A stretch of 64,000 nt of DNA from Marinobacter antarcticus (GTDB lineage: Bacteria; Pseudomonadota; Gammaproteobacteria; Pseudomonadales; Oleiphilaceae). This document shows positions 10,419-18,377 of this stretch, piece after piece (the first letter of the stretch is position 1; every line of letters begins with the position of its first letter). A program made the position numbers and the translations under genes. Where the stretch lies: NCBI RefSeq assembly GCF_900142385.1, contig NZ_FRAQ01000001.1, positions 434,001-498,000 of the forward strand. The letters run 5' to 3'. The notes under the pieces are model-generated. The model worked only from the letters and a program-made list of their open reading frames with translations, ran no database searches and had not been told where the DNA came from.

Positions 10419-11171
10419 TTACCGTTGGTTGCCGGCTCCTGATAACCGTTTTCGCGGTATTTCGCTGGGTTGAATTCGTCTTTTTTGCTCCGCTTTCAGT
10501 TTGTCCGCCCAACTTTCTATATCGACCGGGATGGTTCCGGTAATTTCCAGGGAACGGTCCTCAAGCACCTGCTCAAGGTTCTGCCCCTGTCGTTGTGAGA
10601 CAACCTCGTCCCGGTGGTAAAGCAGGGCTTCAATTTGTGGCCTGAAACAACGCACCATCGCTGTCAGCCACCGATTCACCGGCCAGCTGGGATAAGCGTG
10701 GTCGATGGCAAACCGATCAAGTTCCGTAACGATCGTCTCTGCAGGCAACCAGCTTTCATCCGTTACCCAGCGGTTTACCGCGAACAGATCCGTGGGATAG
10801 CCCCAGGCGTCCATGGAAATCGCCACCAGGTGAGCCACCCGATCCTCGCCCGCTGGCCCCATTGCCGGCTCAGCACCTTGGGGTAATGCCGCGCTCCTCA
10901 GAAACAGATGGAAATGGCCGTGCTCAGCATGATCCGCGCGGTGAGCATGGTAGTAATACTGGGACGCCGTGTCCCGATCATAGACGTCGTCTTTCGGATA
11001 ATGATCCATCTCATAGAAAGACCCCTGCCCCCTGAGCACTTCACCGACAATGTTTATGCCACCCTTCTCCAACACCCGGTAGCATTCCCGGATATCGTCA
11101 ATGGCTGCCAGGCTGGCTGTCAGCTGGCTGTCGCTGAGGCTCGCCAGTTTCGGAATCTGGAGCTCTGTCAT
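10419..11171 (-). CDS. Conserved hypothetical protein, His-rich central segment
   Basis: A 250-residue cytoplasmic-looking protein whose function I do not recognise; it resembles an uncharacterised DUF family (possibly DUF6969, from memory). The centre (about 75-95) is rich in His and Tyr (YYYHAHRADHAEHGHFHLFL), which suggests metal binding. Trp-rich segments (WGYPTDLFAVNRWVTDESW) follow. A strong AGGAGGTGAGAG ribosome site precedes the ATG. It lies 70 bp behind the NPC-repeat cytochrome gene, with a stable hairpin between them, so it is probably co-transcribed from the ECF-type promoter at 12132-12158. It converges with the anti-sigma gene, 23 bp away. Confidence 0.7.
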   Translation of the reverse strand: MTELQIPKLASLSDSQLTASLAAIDDIRECYRVLEKGGINIVGEVLRGQGSFYEMDHYPKDDVYDRDTASQYYYHAHRADHAEHGHFHLFLRSAALPQGAEPAMGPAGEDRVAHLVAISMDAWGYPTDLFAVNRWVTDESWLPAETIVTELDRFAIDHAYPSWPVNRWLTAMVRCFRPQIEALLYHRDEVVSQRQGQNLEQVLEDRSLEITGTIPVDIESWADKLKAEQKRRIQPSEIPRKRLSGAGNQR

Positions 11172-11189
11172 AATCTCTCACCTCCTGCA

Positions 11190-11220
11190 GCGCGGTTTCC
11201 GGTTATCTTGGAAACCGCGC
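11190..11220 (-). other. Intercistronic hairpin upstream of the His-rich gene
   Basis: Perfect 11 bp arms GCGCGGTTTCC / GGAAACCGCGC with a 9 nt loop lie just upstream of the strong ribosome site of the 10419-11171 gene. There is no T-run after it on the minus strand, so it looks more like an mRNA-stability or partial-attenuation element than a complete terminator. Confidence 0.6.
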
Positions 11221-11241
11221 GCGTCAGACTTGTGCTCGACC

Positions 11242-12072
11242 TTATGCAGCGACGTTTGCCAAGCTTTTCCCCACTTTGGCTGAACAGGGATTCTTAGCCG
11301 CACAGGGATTTTTTGTAGCGCATGGATTCTTGCCAGCGCAAGGGTTACAGGCACCACACTTTCCGCCCTTGAGCGCGCATGGGTTGCCTGCCAGCTGCTT
11401 CTGAACCTTGCCCATATAGGTAGTCAGAGCGGCCAATTCCTCACTGTCCCACGCCAAAGGCTCGGAGGCCATAGGCTGGACCATGCAGATCTGAACCATT
11501 TCATCCAGGTGCACGGAGTCCAAGCCAAAGATATCCCGGGCCATGGCCACCGAGTGCGGGTAGGCATTGGCGAAGGTTGCATTGTAGCTGGCGCCATTGT
11601 TGTGACAGGTCGAACAGGACAAGCCATTACTGCTCAGTGACGGATCGTTAAACAGTTTCTCGCCCAAGGCCATCAGTTTGCAGGGATTGCCCTCGTATGA
11701 CTGATAGTTGGCAGGCCGGCTCACCTTCTTGGCCGCACAGGGATTGGGTTTGGCACCGCACTTACCCGCTGCGGCGCACGGGTTGCATCCTTTCACAGCA
11801 CAGGGATTACAACCCTTGGTGGCGCAGGGGTTCTTCGCGGCGCAGGGATTTTTGGTCGCACACGGGTTTTTGGCTGCGCACGGATTACAGCCAGCTTTGC
11901 AGTGCTGTCCGGCCTTGCACTTATTCTTGCATGGGGAACACGGGCTGCAGGCGGCTACCGCCAGCCCACTGGTGCCGAGCATGGCAGTCATCAGAGCCGC
12001 GGACCACCAGGTAGTGCGACGATGTTCATAGGAACTGCGGATGGCTTTTCTCAGAGGATGTATTGTAGACAT
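11242..12072 (-). CDS. Exported Cys-rich NPC-repeat protein with c-type heme site
   Basis: 276 residues. A long signal peptide (about 1-41, ending GLAVAACS) leads to a Cys-rich region (about 42-115) built from repeats such as NPCAAK, NPCATK and GCNPCA. A cytochrome c-like domain follows (about 128-225) with CSTCH heme attachment at 153-157 and candidate axial methionines M198/M201. A second set of NPC repeats closes the protein (about 229-263). It should act in the periplasm, where the thiols could bind soft metals such as copper and the heme could move electrons. A GGAGAG ribosome site and an ECF-type promoter precede it. The metal role is inference from Cys density. Confidence 0.8.
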   Translation of the reverse strand: MSTIHPLRKAIRSSYEHRRTTWWSAALMTAMLGTSGLAVAACSPCSPCKNKCKAGQHCKAGCNPCAAKNPCATKNPCAAKNPCATKGCNPCAVKGCNPCAAAGKCGAKPNPCAAKKVSRPANYQSYEGNPCKLMALGEKLFNDPSLSSNGLSCSTCHNNGASYNATFANAYPHSVAMARDIFGLDSVHLDEMVQICMVQPMASEPLAWDSEELAALTTYMGKVQKQLAGNPCALKGGKCGACNPCAGKNPCATKNPCAAKNPCSAKVGKSLANVAA

Positions 12073-12131
12073 TGTCTCTCTCCGTGATTATGGAGCTATT
12101 GGCTCACCGCCCAAAGGAGCGGTTAGGATAG

Positions 12132-12158
12132 AGACACATGACCTCCACAACTATTACA
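12132..12158 (-). promoter_or_regulatory. Putative ECF-sigma promoter of the NPC-repeat cytochrome gene
   Basis: Minus strand TGTAATA (12152-12158), 16 bp, GTCT (12132-12135), 59 bp before the ATG at 12072. The first box differs by one base from the other three copies; spacing and second box are conserved. Confidence 0.6.
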
Positions 12159-12257
12159 CCCATTCTCAAATTTTATCGGTTTCAAAAAACAGAGCTCCCG
12201 GGCGGAACCGGTGGTTTCCTTCCCACTACTAATACCTAATACCTGCTTCAATACCGG

Positions 12258-12452
12258 TCAGTTTCTCGTTGACGGGCACGGCGCACCGCAGGGCGCGCAG
12301 GCTGTTTCATCCCGCTGGCTCAGTGCGGTTTCCACATTGCCCTGCCCGGAATTGAATGCAAAGGTTGGGCTGTTCAAATGATCCACCAGGATCAGTGCCA
12401 GAATAAATCCCAGCATCACCAGAATACGGGTGCGGCTGTAAGCTCGCTCCAT
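12258..12452 (-). CDS. Small single-pass membrane protein with C-terminal CAPCGAPC motif
   Basis: About 64 residues from ATG 12452 (AAGGGG upstream; longer starts are possible). One hydrophobic helix (about 10-24, RILVMLGFILALILV) is followed by an exported tail ending CAPCGAPCPSTRN. The Cys-Pro pattern recalls the neighbouring NPC-repeat cytochrome, which suggests a shared metal or thiol task. It starts 17 bp after the YeeE stop and is the third gene of rhodanese-YeeE-small protein. I know of no named family. Confidence 0.6.
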   Translation of the reverse strand: MERAYSRTRILVMLGFILALILVDHLNSPTFAFNSGQGNVETALSQRDETACAPCGAPCPSTRN

Positions 12453-12469
12453 GGTTTCAGACCCCTTCA

Positions 12470-13684
12470 TCAGTTTGCCAGCCGGAACCAGGGCCGTAGC
12501 CGGATACCAATCAGCGACCCGACAAAGGCACTGGCGAACCATATCCAGGCGTGCAGGCTGGCTGAGGCAATGCCGGAAAACAGCGCACCGATGTTGCAGC
12601 CAAAGCCCAGCCGGGCGCCATAGCCGAGCAGCAATCCGCCTACCACCGCCGCCAGAAACTGCCGGCCTTCGGGCTTGTTGCGACTGGCTTCATTGAACCG
12701 GTTGGCCAAGCCCGCCGCGAGCATGGCGCCGAGCAGCAATCCGAAGTTCATCACCGAAGGGATGTTGGTGAGAACCGAGTCCTTCAGAGCCATGGCGGGA
12801 TAATCCCATTGCCAGAACTCGAACTGGGACATATTTACCCCCACTACCTCGAGGGCCTTGGCGCCCCAGACGTTAAACGCAAAGGTGATGCTCCAGGGTG
12901 CGCCACCGATGGCCAGGGTGAGGGCATTGCCGGCGGCCAGAATCAGGATTGCCCAGGTGAATGGCCAGCGGCCGCTGATCAAAGTACGCAATACACCGTG
13001 CCCCTGGTTTTTCCAGAGCAGTTCATCCCGTTCAACATTGCCATGGGCCTTGCGCTCAATGCGGTTGACCCACCAGGCAATCAGCCCCAGGCCGACAAGC
13101 TGGGCAAGGATGGCACCGCTAATGCCGAAGGTGTTGACCAGTGGCACCGGATCGAACCCGGGCTGATCCAGCCACCAGGGCAGATGAATGGAGCCGAGCA
13201 CGGCACCGGCGATAAAAAACACCAGCGTCACCACCATTCGAATGTTACCGGCACCGACGGTAAACAAGGTGCCGGAGCCACAGCCACCACCCAGTTGCAT
13301 GCCTACACCGAACAGGAAGGAGCCCACAACCAGAGAGGTGCCCACCGGCGCCACCGCACCCACCAGGCCTTCCATGCCACTGTGCAGCATGGGCACCATG
13401 ATCAGTGAGGTCACACCGAATAGCAGCAATTGGGCCCGCATGCCGGCACCGCGCTTTTTGACCACCAGATTGCGCCAGCCGGCAGTGAAGCCGAAAGCTC
13501 CGTGGTAGAGCGCCATGCCAAGCACCGTGCCCACCACAAACAGCGCTACCATGAACGGTGCTGTTTCCAACCAGATCAGACCACCCAACAGGGCAAGGCC
13601 AAACAGGGCGGTTGATACAATAAAGCGGTCCACCTGCCAACCCGGCTGTTGCAGACCAGGCTGGAGAACTGCGGAATCAGTCAT
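12470..13684 (-). CDS. YeeE/YedE family (TsuA-like) sulfur-compound transporter
   Basis: 404 residues, about ten transmembrane segments, in two homologous halves. It shows the family's Gly/Cys signatures: GGGCGSGTLFTVGAGN in the first half (about 133-148) and GFGCNIGALFSGIA in the second (about 363-376). Relatives such as TsuA take up thiosulfate through relay cysteines; the same is inferred here. It begins 11 bp after a periplasmic rhodanese, consistent with coupling of thiosulfate transfer and uptake, and is followed by a small CPC-motif protein. Probable control is by the TetR-type operator at 14676-14698. Confidence 0.85.
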   Translation of the reverse strand: MTDSAVLQPGLQQPGWQVDRFIVSTALFGLALLGGLIWLETAPFMVALFVVGTVLGMALYHGAFGFTAGWRNLVVKKRGAGMRAQLLLFGVTSLIMVPMLHSGMEGLVGAVAPVGTSLVVGSFLFGVGMQLGGGCGSGTLFTVGAGNIRMVVTLVFFIAGAVLGSIHLPWWLDQPGFDPVPLVNTFGISGAILAQLVGLGLIAWWVNRIERKAHGNVERDELLWKNQGHGVLRTLISGRWPFTWAILILAAGNALTLAIGGAPWSITFAFNVWGAKALEVVGVNMSQFEFWQWDYPAMALKDSVLTNIPSVMNFGLLLGAMLAAGLANRFNEASRNKPEGRQFLAAVVGGLLLGYGARLGFGCNIGALFSGIASASLHAWIWFASAFVGSLIGIRLRPWFRLAN

Positions 13685-13695
13685 TACTTTGCCAC

Positions 13696-14655
13696 TCAGT
13701 TAAACAGGTCCAGAAGCTTCCCCAATCCTTTTTTGGCAACCTGCAGCGGACGGTTGCTGTCCTGAGACCATTCCGCCATGGAGCCGTCATAAAGCGCAAC
13801 CTCCTGGAAGCCCGCCAGTTCGCTCAGCACGAACCAGTCCGTGGCTGCCCAGTGGCCGGTATTGCAAAAGGCAATTGTCCGGGCCTGAGGGTTCAGTTCA
13901 GCGGTGTTGACCTTATCGCTAATGGCGTCCTGGTCCAGATAAAACACCTGGTTTTGCTGTTTAATGAACGACTGGTGGGGCAGGTTCGTTGATCCGGGAA
14001 TGGTGCCGGGGGCCTTAGCGGCCGGAGACTTGGTTTCGCCACGGAAATAGTCCACGGGGCGGGCATCGACCAGCTGCGCCTGGGTGTCCCGGGCGGCCTG
14101 AACTTCTTCCAGGCTGGCAATCAGGTGCTCCTGAAGTTCAGCGGCAAATTGCGCCACCGGCAAGCGGGCGCCCTCTCCCTTGGCTACCTCGTAGCCTGCG
14201 GCTTTCCAACCGGCAAGGCCGCCATTAAGGATGGTCACTGACTCATGACCCAGTACCTTGAAGGTCCAGTATACCCGTGCGGCGCTACCGAAATCGGTCG
14301 GGCCAGTGCCGGCCGGAACCAGAACCACTGTATTCCCGTTGGCGATCCCCAGGCTGCCAATCAGACGTTCCAGGAAGCGGACCGGAGGCATCAAACCGGC
14401 CACACCATCCCGGGTTTCCCGCCAGCCATCATTGGTGTAATTGCTGTAAACCGAACCGGGAATATGGCTTTTCTGGAAGCTGCTCCGATCGCCGCCATTA
14501 TCGATGCCCGAGCGCACATCCAGCACAACAAGCTTCTCCTCATTCAGGCGCTCATTCAGCCATTGGGCATCCACCAGGGCAGGCACTCCCGGCTCTGCTC
14601 CGTAGGAAAACGCACTAAGCAGCATCAGTACAAGCAATGTCGTTAAACGATTCAT
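13696..14655 (-). CDS. Periplasmic tandem-rhodanese sulfurtransferase
   Basis: 319 residues with a signal peptide (about 1-19, ending FSYGA). It has two rhodanese domains (about 25-155 and 175-300). The second has the active-site loop with the catalytic cysteine in IAFCNTGHWA (about C263); the first lacks a Cys at the equivalent site, as usual for thiosulfate/3-mercaptopyruvate sulfurtransferases. It would transfer sulfane sulfur in the periplasm. First gene of an operon with YeeE and a small CPC protein, preceded by a strong GGAGG site and a TetR-type operator. Confidence 0.88.
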   Translation of the reverse strand: MNRLTTLLVLMLLSAFSYGAEPGVPALVDAQWLNERLNEEKLVVLDVRSGIDNGGDRSSFQKSHIPGSVYSNYTNDGWRETRDGVAGLMPPVRFLERLIGSLGIANGNTVVLVPAGTGPTDFGSAARVYWTFKVLGHESVTILNGGLAGWKAAGYEVAKGEGARLPVAQFAAELQEHLIASLEEVQAARDTQAQLVDARPVDYFRGETKSPAAKAPGTIPGSTNLPHQSFIKQQNQVFYLDQDAISDKVNTAELNPQARTIAFCNTGHWAATDWFVLSELAGFQEVALYDGSMAEWSQDSNRPLQVAKKGLGKLLDLFN

Positions 14656-14675
14656 CGCACCACCTCCAACTTGGA

Positions 14676-14698
14676 GTTCATTTTTGAACGATCATTAT
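14676..14698 (-). promoter_or_regulatory. TetR-type operator upstream of the rhodanese-YeeE operon
   Basis: A palindrome GTTCA-TTTT-TGAAC (14676-14689) overlaps TGAACG-AT-CATTAT (14685-14698). The second sequence matches 11 of 12 bases with TGAGCGATCATT at 16470-16481 in the TVP38/tetR intergenic region, so the TetR protein at 16531 is the likely binder. Confidence 0.5.
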
Positions 14699-14727
14699 GG
14701 ATCTTTAAATCCGTTATGCATAGCCGC

Positions 14728-15600
14728 TCATCTATTCTTTTTCGGTCTATGTAAATTGAGAATATTTCTATCGGCGGCAGGCAGATTGAGGGACCAGTCG
14801 TAGTCGATGTAATCCAGTTCCGACGTCCCGGCCACCTGTTCCGCTACCGCGTCGCCGGCCCAGCGCCGGATAAAGGCCCGAACCGATCCCTCCGCCTCAA
14901 CAAAGTCCTGTTCGTACCATTTGAACAGTTCCGTGCCATACAGGGTGTTGCCAGTCACCCGAAGATGGTGTTGGGTGTTGAACGCCCGGCGAGTATTCTC
15001 TTCCAGCAGACCCTCAAGGTTGGCCGTAGTGTAAATCTGTTCTCTTAACGGTGGGCAACCCACAGAAGCGCAGTTTACGGCGAAGTGAACCCGCGCATCC
15101 TTCCAGCCTCGGGATTGATAGTCCTCACCCAGCAAAACGCCTTTTTCGATCTGGTTCAGGCTGAAGCGCTCCCCGCCAATCACGAAGTTTTCCCGCTCAA
15201 AGACACTGTCGACAAACGGGTTCACCCGGCCGCCATAATCCCAGACGGATGAAACCAACAGGCCGTCCGGCCGCTCGGTAAGTATCTGTTCGAGCATGAA
15301 AAAATTGTAGGCATTAATCCAGAAGGCTACGGACTCTTTCTGAGCCTCAAGGGTTCCGGTATCAAATTCCGCCAGAGCTTTGCGCTGCTGTTCCAGCGTC
15401 TGCGCCAAATCCGTATCCGCCAATGCGGACTGGTAATCAAACGCGGAGACCAGTCCGTTAGCGGGCAATGTTTGTTCAATGAGATAGTTGGATAACAGGC
15501 GTTGGTAGGGTTTGTAGAGGCCGGGATTGATATCCGCCCAAACCAGGCCGGGCAATAGAACCCATGCAAGAAAGCCGGTCACTAATCGATATCCACGCAT
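14728..15600 (-). CDS. DUF547 family exported protein
   Basis: About 290 residues from ATG 15600 (GGGAG site 6 bp upstream), with a signal peptide (about 1-22, ending LVWA). The DUF547 domain is marked by VAFWINAYNFFMLEQI, the conserved NCASVGCPPLREQIY, and FIRRWAG near the end. The function of the family is unknown; the conserved Cys pair suggests thiol or metal chemistry in the periplasm. It has its own ECF-type promoter at 15654-15680 and sits between the rhodanese operon and a TVP38 gene, both of which appear to be under TetR control. Confidence 0.87.
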   Translation of the reverse strand: MRGYRLVTGFLAWVLLPGLVWADINPGLYKPYQRLLSNYLIEQTLPANGLVSAFDYQSALADTDLAQTLEQQRKALAEFDTGTLEAQKESVAFWINAYNFFMLEQILTERPDGLLVSSVWDYGGRVNPFVDSVFERENFVIGGERFSLNQIEKGVLLGEDYQSRGWKDARVHFAVNCASVGCPPLREQIYTTANLEGLLEENTRRAFNTQHHLRVTGNTLYGTELFKWYEQDFVEAEGSVRAFIRRWAGDAVAEQVAGTSELDYIDYDWSLNLPAADRNILNLHRPKKNR

Positions 15601-15653
15601 AATCACTCCCAAGTCAGTCAGTCTGGTCAGTAGTAGTTCAGAATCATGACTAC

Positions 15654-15680
15654 AGACCAAAACAACCCCGTTCTGTTACA
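15654..15680 (-). promoter_or_regulatory. Putative ECF-sigma promoter of the DUF547 gene
   Basis: Minus strand TGTAACA (15674-15680), 16 bp, GTCT (15654-15657), 53 bp before the ATG at 15600 and just downstream of the TVP38 stop. It is a full match to the motif at 9306-9332. Confidence 0.6.
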
Positions 15681-15698
15681 CATGCAATGCCGGAAAGC

Positions 15699-16391
15699 TC
15701 AGACCTTAGTATCCAGATGCAGGAAACGAGACAGCCGGGAGTGGGGGCGTCTGCCGAGATACAGCGGCAAGGTGCTCATCACCACAAGGATGACGGCAGC
15801 GGCAACCACCGTCAGCACAGGACTGAGTTCAAAGCTGTGGCCCAGTCCGGCAAACACAAAGGTCATGGGGATCATGCCGAGGGTTGTCGCGAGTGCGTAG
15901 CGCCAGAACGATATCGCAGTGACACCGGCGGCATAACTGATCAGCGCAAACGAAAACAATGGGATCAGGCGCGTCAGCGTCACCGCGATGAACAGAAAAC
16001 GCTGGGACCCGGTGGCTGAGAATACCGGGTTGTCGCCCAGTTTGCGCCGAACCGCCTCACGCCCCAGGATCCGCGCCAGATAAAAAGCAATGATGGATCC
16101 GGCGAGGGCGCCCGACACCGCAATCGCGGTTCCGGTGAACGTGCCGTAAACGAGCCCTGCGGCAGCACTGATGGGCAGTGTTGGAATTGGCCCAACAACC
16201 ACTGCGAGGATCATCAACAGCATCAGCAAAAATGGCCCGGACATACCCTGATCGCTAAGCCACTCAGAAAGCGCTACTGGTGCCAGACTCACAGGCATGC
16301 CCAGTTGACGAAGGATCAGCCAAATGGCCCCCATCAAGAGTGCGACAATGATCAGAATAGTGAGACGGAAAGCCCATTGTGAACGGTTCAT
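15699..16391 (-). CDS. TVP38/TMEM64 family membrane protein
   Basis: 230 residues, about six hydrophobic segments, with the SNARE-associated/VTT core: GPIPTLPISAAAGLVYGTFTG (about 67-87) and a TRLIPLFSFALISYAAGVT segment (about 139-157). Bacterial relatives are inner-membrane proteins that may scramble or transport lipids; the substrate here is unknown. It is divergent from the tetR gene, with TetR-type operators between them, and is the second TVP38 domain in this block (the other is fused to a reductase at 7.1-9.3 kb). Confidence 0.85.
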   Translation of the reverse strand: MNRSQWAFRLTILIIVALLMGAIWLILRQLGMPVSLAPVALSEWLSDQGMSGPFLLMLLMILAVVVGPIPTLPISAAAGLVYGTFTGTAIAVSGALAGSIIAFYLARILGREAVRRKLGDNPVFSATGSQRFLFIAVTLTRLIPLFSFALISYAAGVTAISFWRYALATTLGMIPMTFVFAGLGHSFELSPVLTVVAAAVILVVMSTLPLYLGRRPHSRLSRFLHLDTKV

Positions 16392-16469
16392 CAGCGTATT
16401 CTACCGGTCACGTTGAGGGCGGGAAGGGTTTTCGGGAATTTTCAGCAACATCATCACGGTATCTGTTGC

Positions 16470-16507
16470 TGAGCGATCATTCAAGATATAATTGAATGAA
16501 CATTCAA
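16470..16507. promoter_or_regulatory. Divergent TetR operator array between TVP38 and tetR genes
   Basis: Two 14 bp half-symmetric sites, TGAGCG-AT-CATTCA (16470-16483) and TGAATG-AA-CATTCA (16493-16506), overlap a larger perfect palindrome, TCATTCAA-N7-TTGAATGA (16477-16499). The array lies 24 bp before the tetR start chosen at 16531, consistent with autorepression and control of the divergent TVP38 gene. A related site occurs at 14685-14698. Confidence 0.65.
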
Positions 16508-16530
16508 ACCCGCAATTAACGGTGACACCC

Positions 16531-17124
16531 ATGGCGAGAAGTCCCAGTTTTAATCGGGAAGCGGCCCTCGGCCAGGCCATTGGTCTGTTCTGGAAGAGGG
16601 GTTATAACGGCAGCTCAATGAAGCAGATTGAGCATGCTCTGGATATGCGTCCCGGCAGCATCTACGCAACGTTTGGCAGCAAGGATGGCCTCTATTCTGA
16701 AGCTCTGGCCCGCTATGCCCAGGCTGGCGGTGCGGAGCTGGCCAGGCATATGGCTGGTTACGATTCCATTGTAGACGGGCTCAAAGGCTACCTGCGGAAA
16801 ATCGCAAGTGGCTGTGTCGATAAAGACGAAGTACCCTCCCGGGCCTGTCTCATCGTTAAAACCCTGCTGGAGGCAAGCAACACACACACCGGGCATTCAG
16901 ACCAGGCCCGGGAAATCCTCGGAGCCATTGAGCAATCTTTCTCGGAATTGCTGGAGGAAGCCAAACAACGGGGCGAACTGAAAGACTCAACAGATTGCGC
17001 CCGTCTGGCCCGACTGATGCAAAGTCAGATCATGGGTCTGCGCTCCATTGCAGAGCGGAACCTCTCTGCCGGGGACCTGGAGGCTTTGGGCGACGATATG
17101 GCGCATATTCTTGACGCTTACTGA
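16531..17124 (+). CDS. TetR/AcrR family transcriptional regulator
   Basis: About 197 residues. The N-terminal TetR helix-turn-helix (about 8-55) has the typical YNGSSMKQIEHALDMRPGSIYATFGSKDGLYSEAL sequence split by the recognition helix. The C-terminal ligand domain is like those of AcrR-type repressors of reactive-electrophile responses (RACLIVKTLLE). I chose ATG 16531 because the upstream ATG at 16492 falls inside the operator palindrome and would add residues not seen in the family. It probably represses itself, the divergent TVP38 gene and the rhodanese-YeeE operon. Confidence 0.9.
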   Translation: MARSPSFNREAALGQAIGLFWKRGYNGSSMKQIEHALDMRPGSIYATFGSKDGLYSEALARYAQAGGAELARHMAGYDSIVDGLKGYLRKIASGCVDKDEVPSRACLIVKTLLEASNTHTGHSDQAREILGAIEQSFSELLEEAKQRGELKDSTDCARLARLMQSQIMGLRSIAERNLSAGDLEALGDDMAHILDAY

Positions 17125-17288
17125 GCCGACTGACAGTGCGGCAGACGCTCCCGAATCCGCAGCATGCGAATAATCTGTAATCCTTCGTTCACTCGTGTGT
17201 CCATACCGTGAAAGCCACACCCCAGGACGTTGACTGAACTCAGATCAACAGGAGCGTGGCCGCTATACCAACGAAGAGGAACAGCATT

Positions 17289-17441
17289 ATGAAAACTTTA
17301 ACACTGATCGGTGCCCTTGTTGTATTCGCGTGGGGTGCAACAGCTTATGCGGACACACCAAGTGCCAGAGATCTCGAATGTGGAAACAACCATCCGTGCC
17401 TTCATGGCCCGATGGTCAAAGACGCAGGTGCAACCAGCTAA
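17289..17441 (+). CDS. Small exported peptide with two cysteines
   Basis: 50 residues from ATG 17289 (GAGGAA upstream). A signal peptide (about 1-21, ending TAYA) leaves a mature peptide of about 29 residues containing LECGNNHPCLHGP. The Cys-x5-Cys with His could bind a metal or form a disulfide. I do not recognise the family. A hairpin without T-run (about 17474-17495) follows the stop. The location beside the ECF/TetR block suggests, but does not prove, a link to it. Confidence 0.5.
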   Translation: MKTLTLIGALVVFAWGATAYADTPSARDLECGNNHPCLHGPMVKDAGATS

Positions 17442-17598
17442 GCGATTTACCTGCTTCATAAACGCGATGAACCTCAGGCCTCCTGGGGTTCTAGCCGACG
17501 CACTAAGCATTCAAAAACCCGGCACGGACGACTAGAGTTAAACTGCGGAAGGCCGACGGTTGGTCATCAACACGTCCTGCACACCATCGGAGTGAAGA

Positions 17599-18354
17599 AT
17601 GTTCCTGAACTGGCTAGCGAAACATCTCGCCGCTTACCTTTCCAAGCAAGTGGCGCAGCATTCGGTGCCCACTTCAACCTATGAAGCTCTGGGAAAGGCT
17701 CTCAGGCCGGGAGATGTTCTGCTTGTAGAGGGGGATACACGCATCAGCGTGGCAATAAAATACCTGACCCAGTCAACGTGGTCTCATGCGGCACTCTACC
17801 TGGGGCCGGATGCGGGCTTGGGAACCTCGGAATACGGTGAGCCACAAACTCTGATTGAAGCGGATCTCGAGTTCGGCATTCGCCCGCTGTCGCTATCCTT
17901 TTACCGTAACAGCCATACCCGCATCTGCCGCCCTGTGGGGCTTGATGACGAGAACATTCGCACGCTCACCGATTACGCCCTGAGCCGGCTGGGGCACCAG
18001 TACGATATGAAGAATGTATTTGATCTTGCGCGTTATCTTATCCAGACACCACCGGTTCCTGCACGGCACAGATACAAGCTGCTGTCATTTGGAAGCGGAG
18101 ACCCGACACGGGCTATCTGTTCCACATTCATTGCGGAGGGTTTTCAGCGCCTGCGCTATCCGATACTTCCGACCATCGACACAATACCCTCCGACGACCC
18201 GAACTGTGCAAGCTGTATTCGTGAGCACTACCGGATCCGGCAAACATCCCTGTTCACACCGAGGGATTTTGATGCATCTCCGTATTTCCGGATTATCAAA
18301 CCAACTCTGGAAAGCAGCTTCGATTTCAGAGCCATCAACTGGGCAGATCTGTAA
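17599..18354 (+). CDS. YiiX-like permuted NlpC/P60 papain-fold hydrolase
   Basis: 251 residues. Characteristic of YiiX/YebB-type permuted NlpC/P60 proteins: LRPGDVLLVEGDTRIS, the catalytic His in WSHAALYLG (about 71-73) and the catalytic Cys in AICSTFIAEGF (about 169-179). The N-terminal 20 residues are hydrophobic or amphipathic but not a clear signal peptide. These enzymes hydrolyse amide or thioester bonds in lipids or murein; no specific substrate can be given. It is a solo gene, convergent with the PEBP gene 23 bp away. Confidence 0.8.
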   Translation: MFLNWLAKHLAAYLSKQVAQHSVPTSTYEALGKALRPGDVLLVEGDTRISVAIKYLTQSTWSHAALYLGPDAGLGTSEYGEPQTLIEADLEFGIRPLSLSFYRNSHTRICRPVGLDDENIRTLTDYALSRLGHQYDMKNVFDLARYLIQTPPVPARHRYKLLSFGSGDPTRAICSTFIAEGFQRLRYPILPTIDTIPSDDPNCASCIREHYRIRQTSLFTPRDFDASPYFRIIKPTLESSFDFRAINWADL

Positions 18355-18377
18355 TCTGCCTCAGCCGCGCGCTGACC

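Noticed and set aside
16492..16530. Upstream ATG of the TetR gene
   Set aside because: It lies inside the operator palindrome and adds residues unlike the family; ATG 16531 begins the conserved domain.
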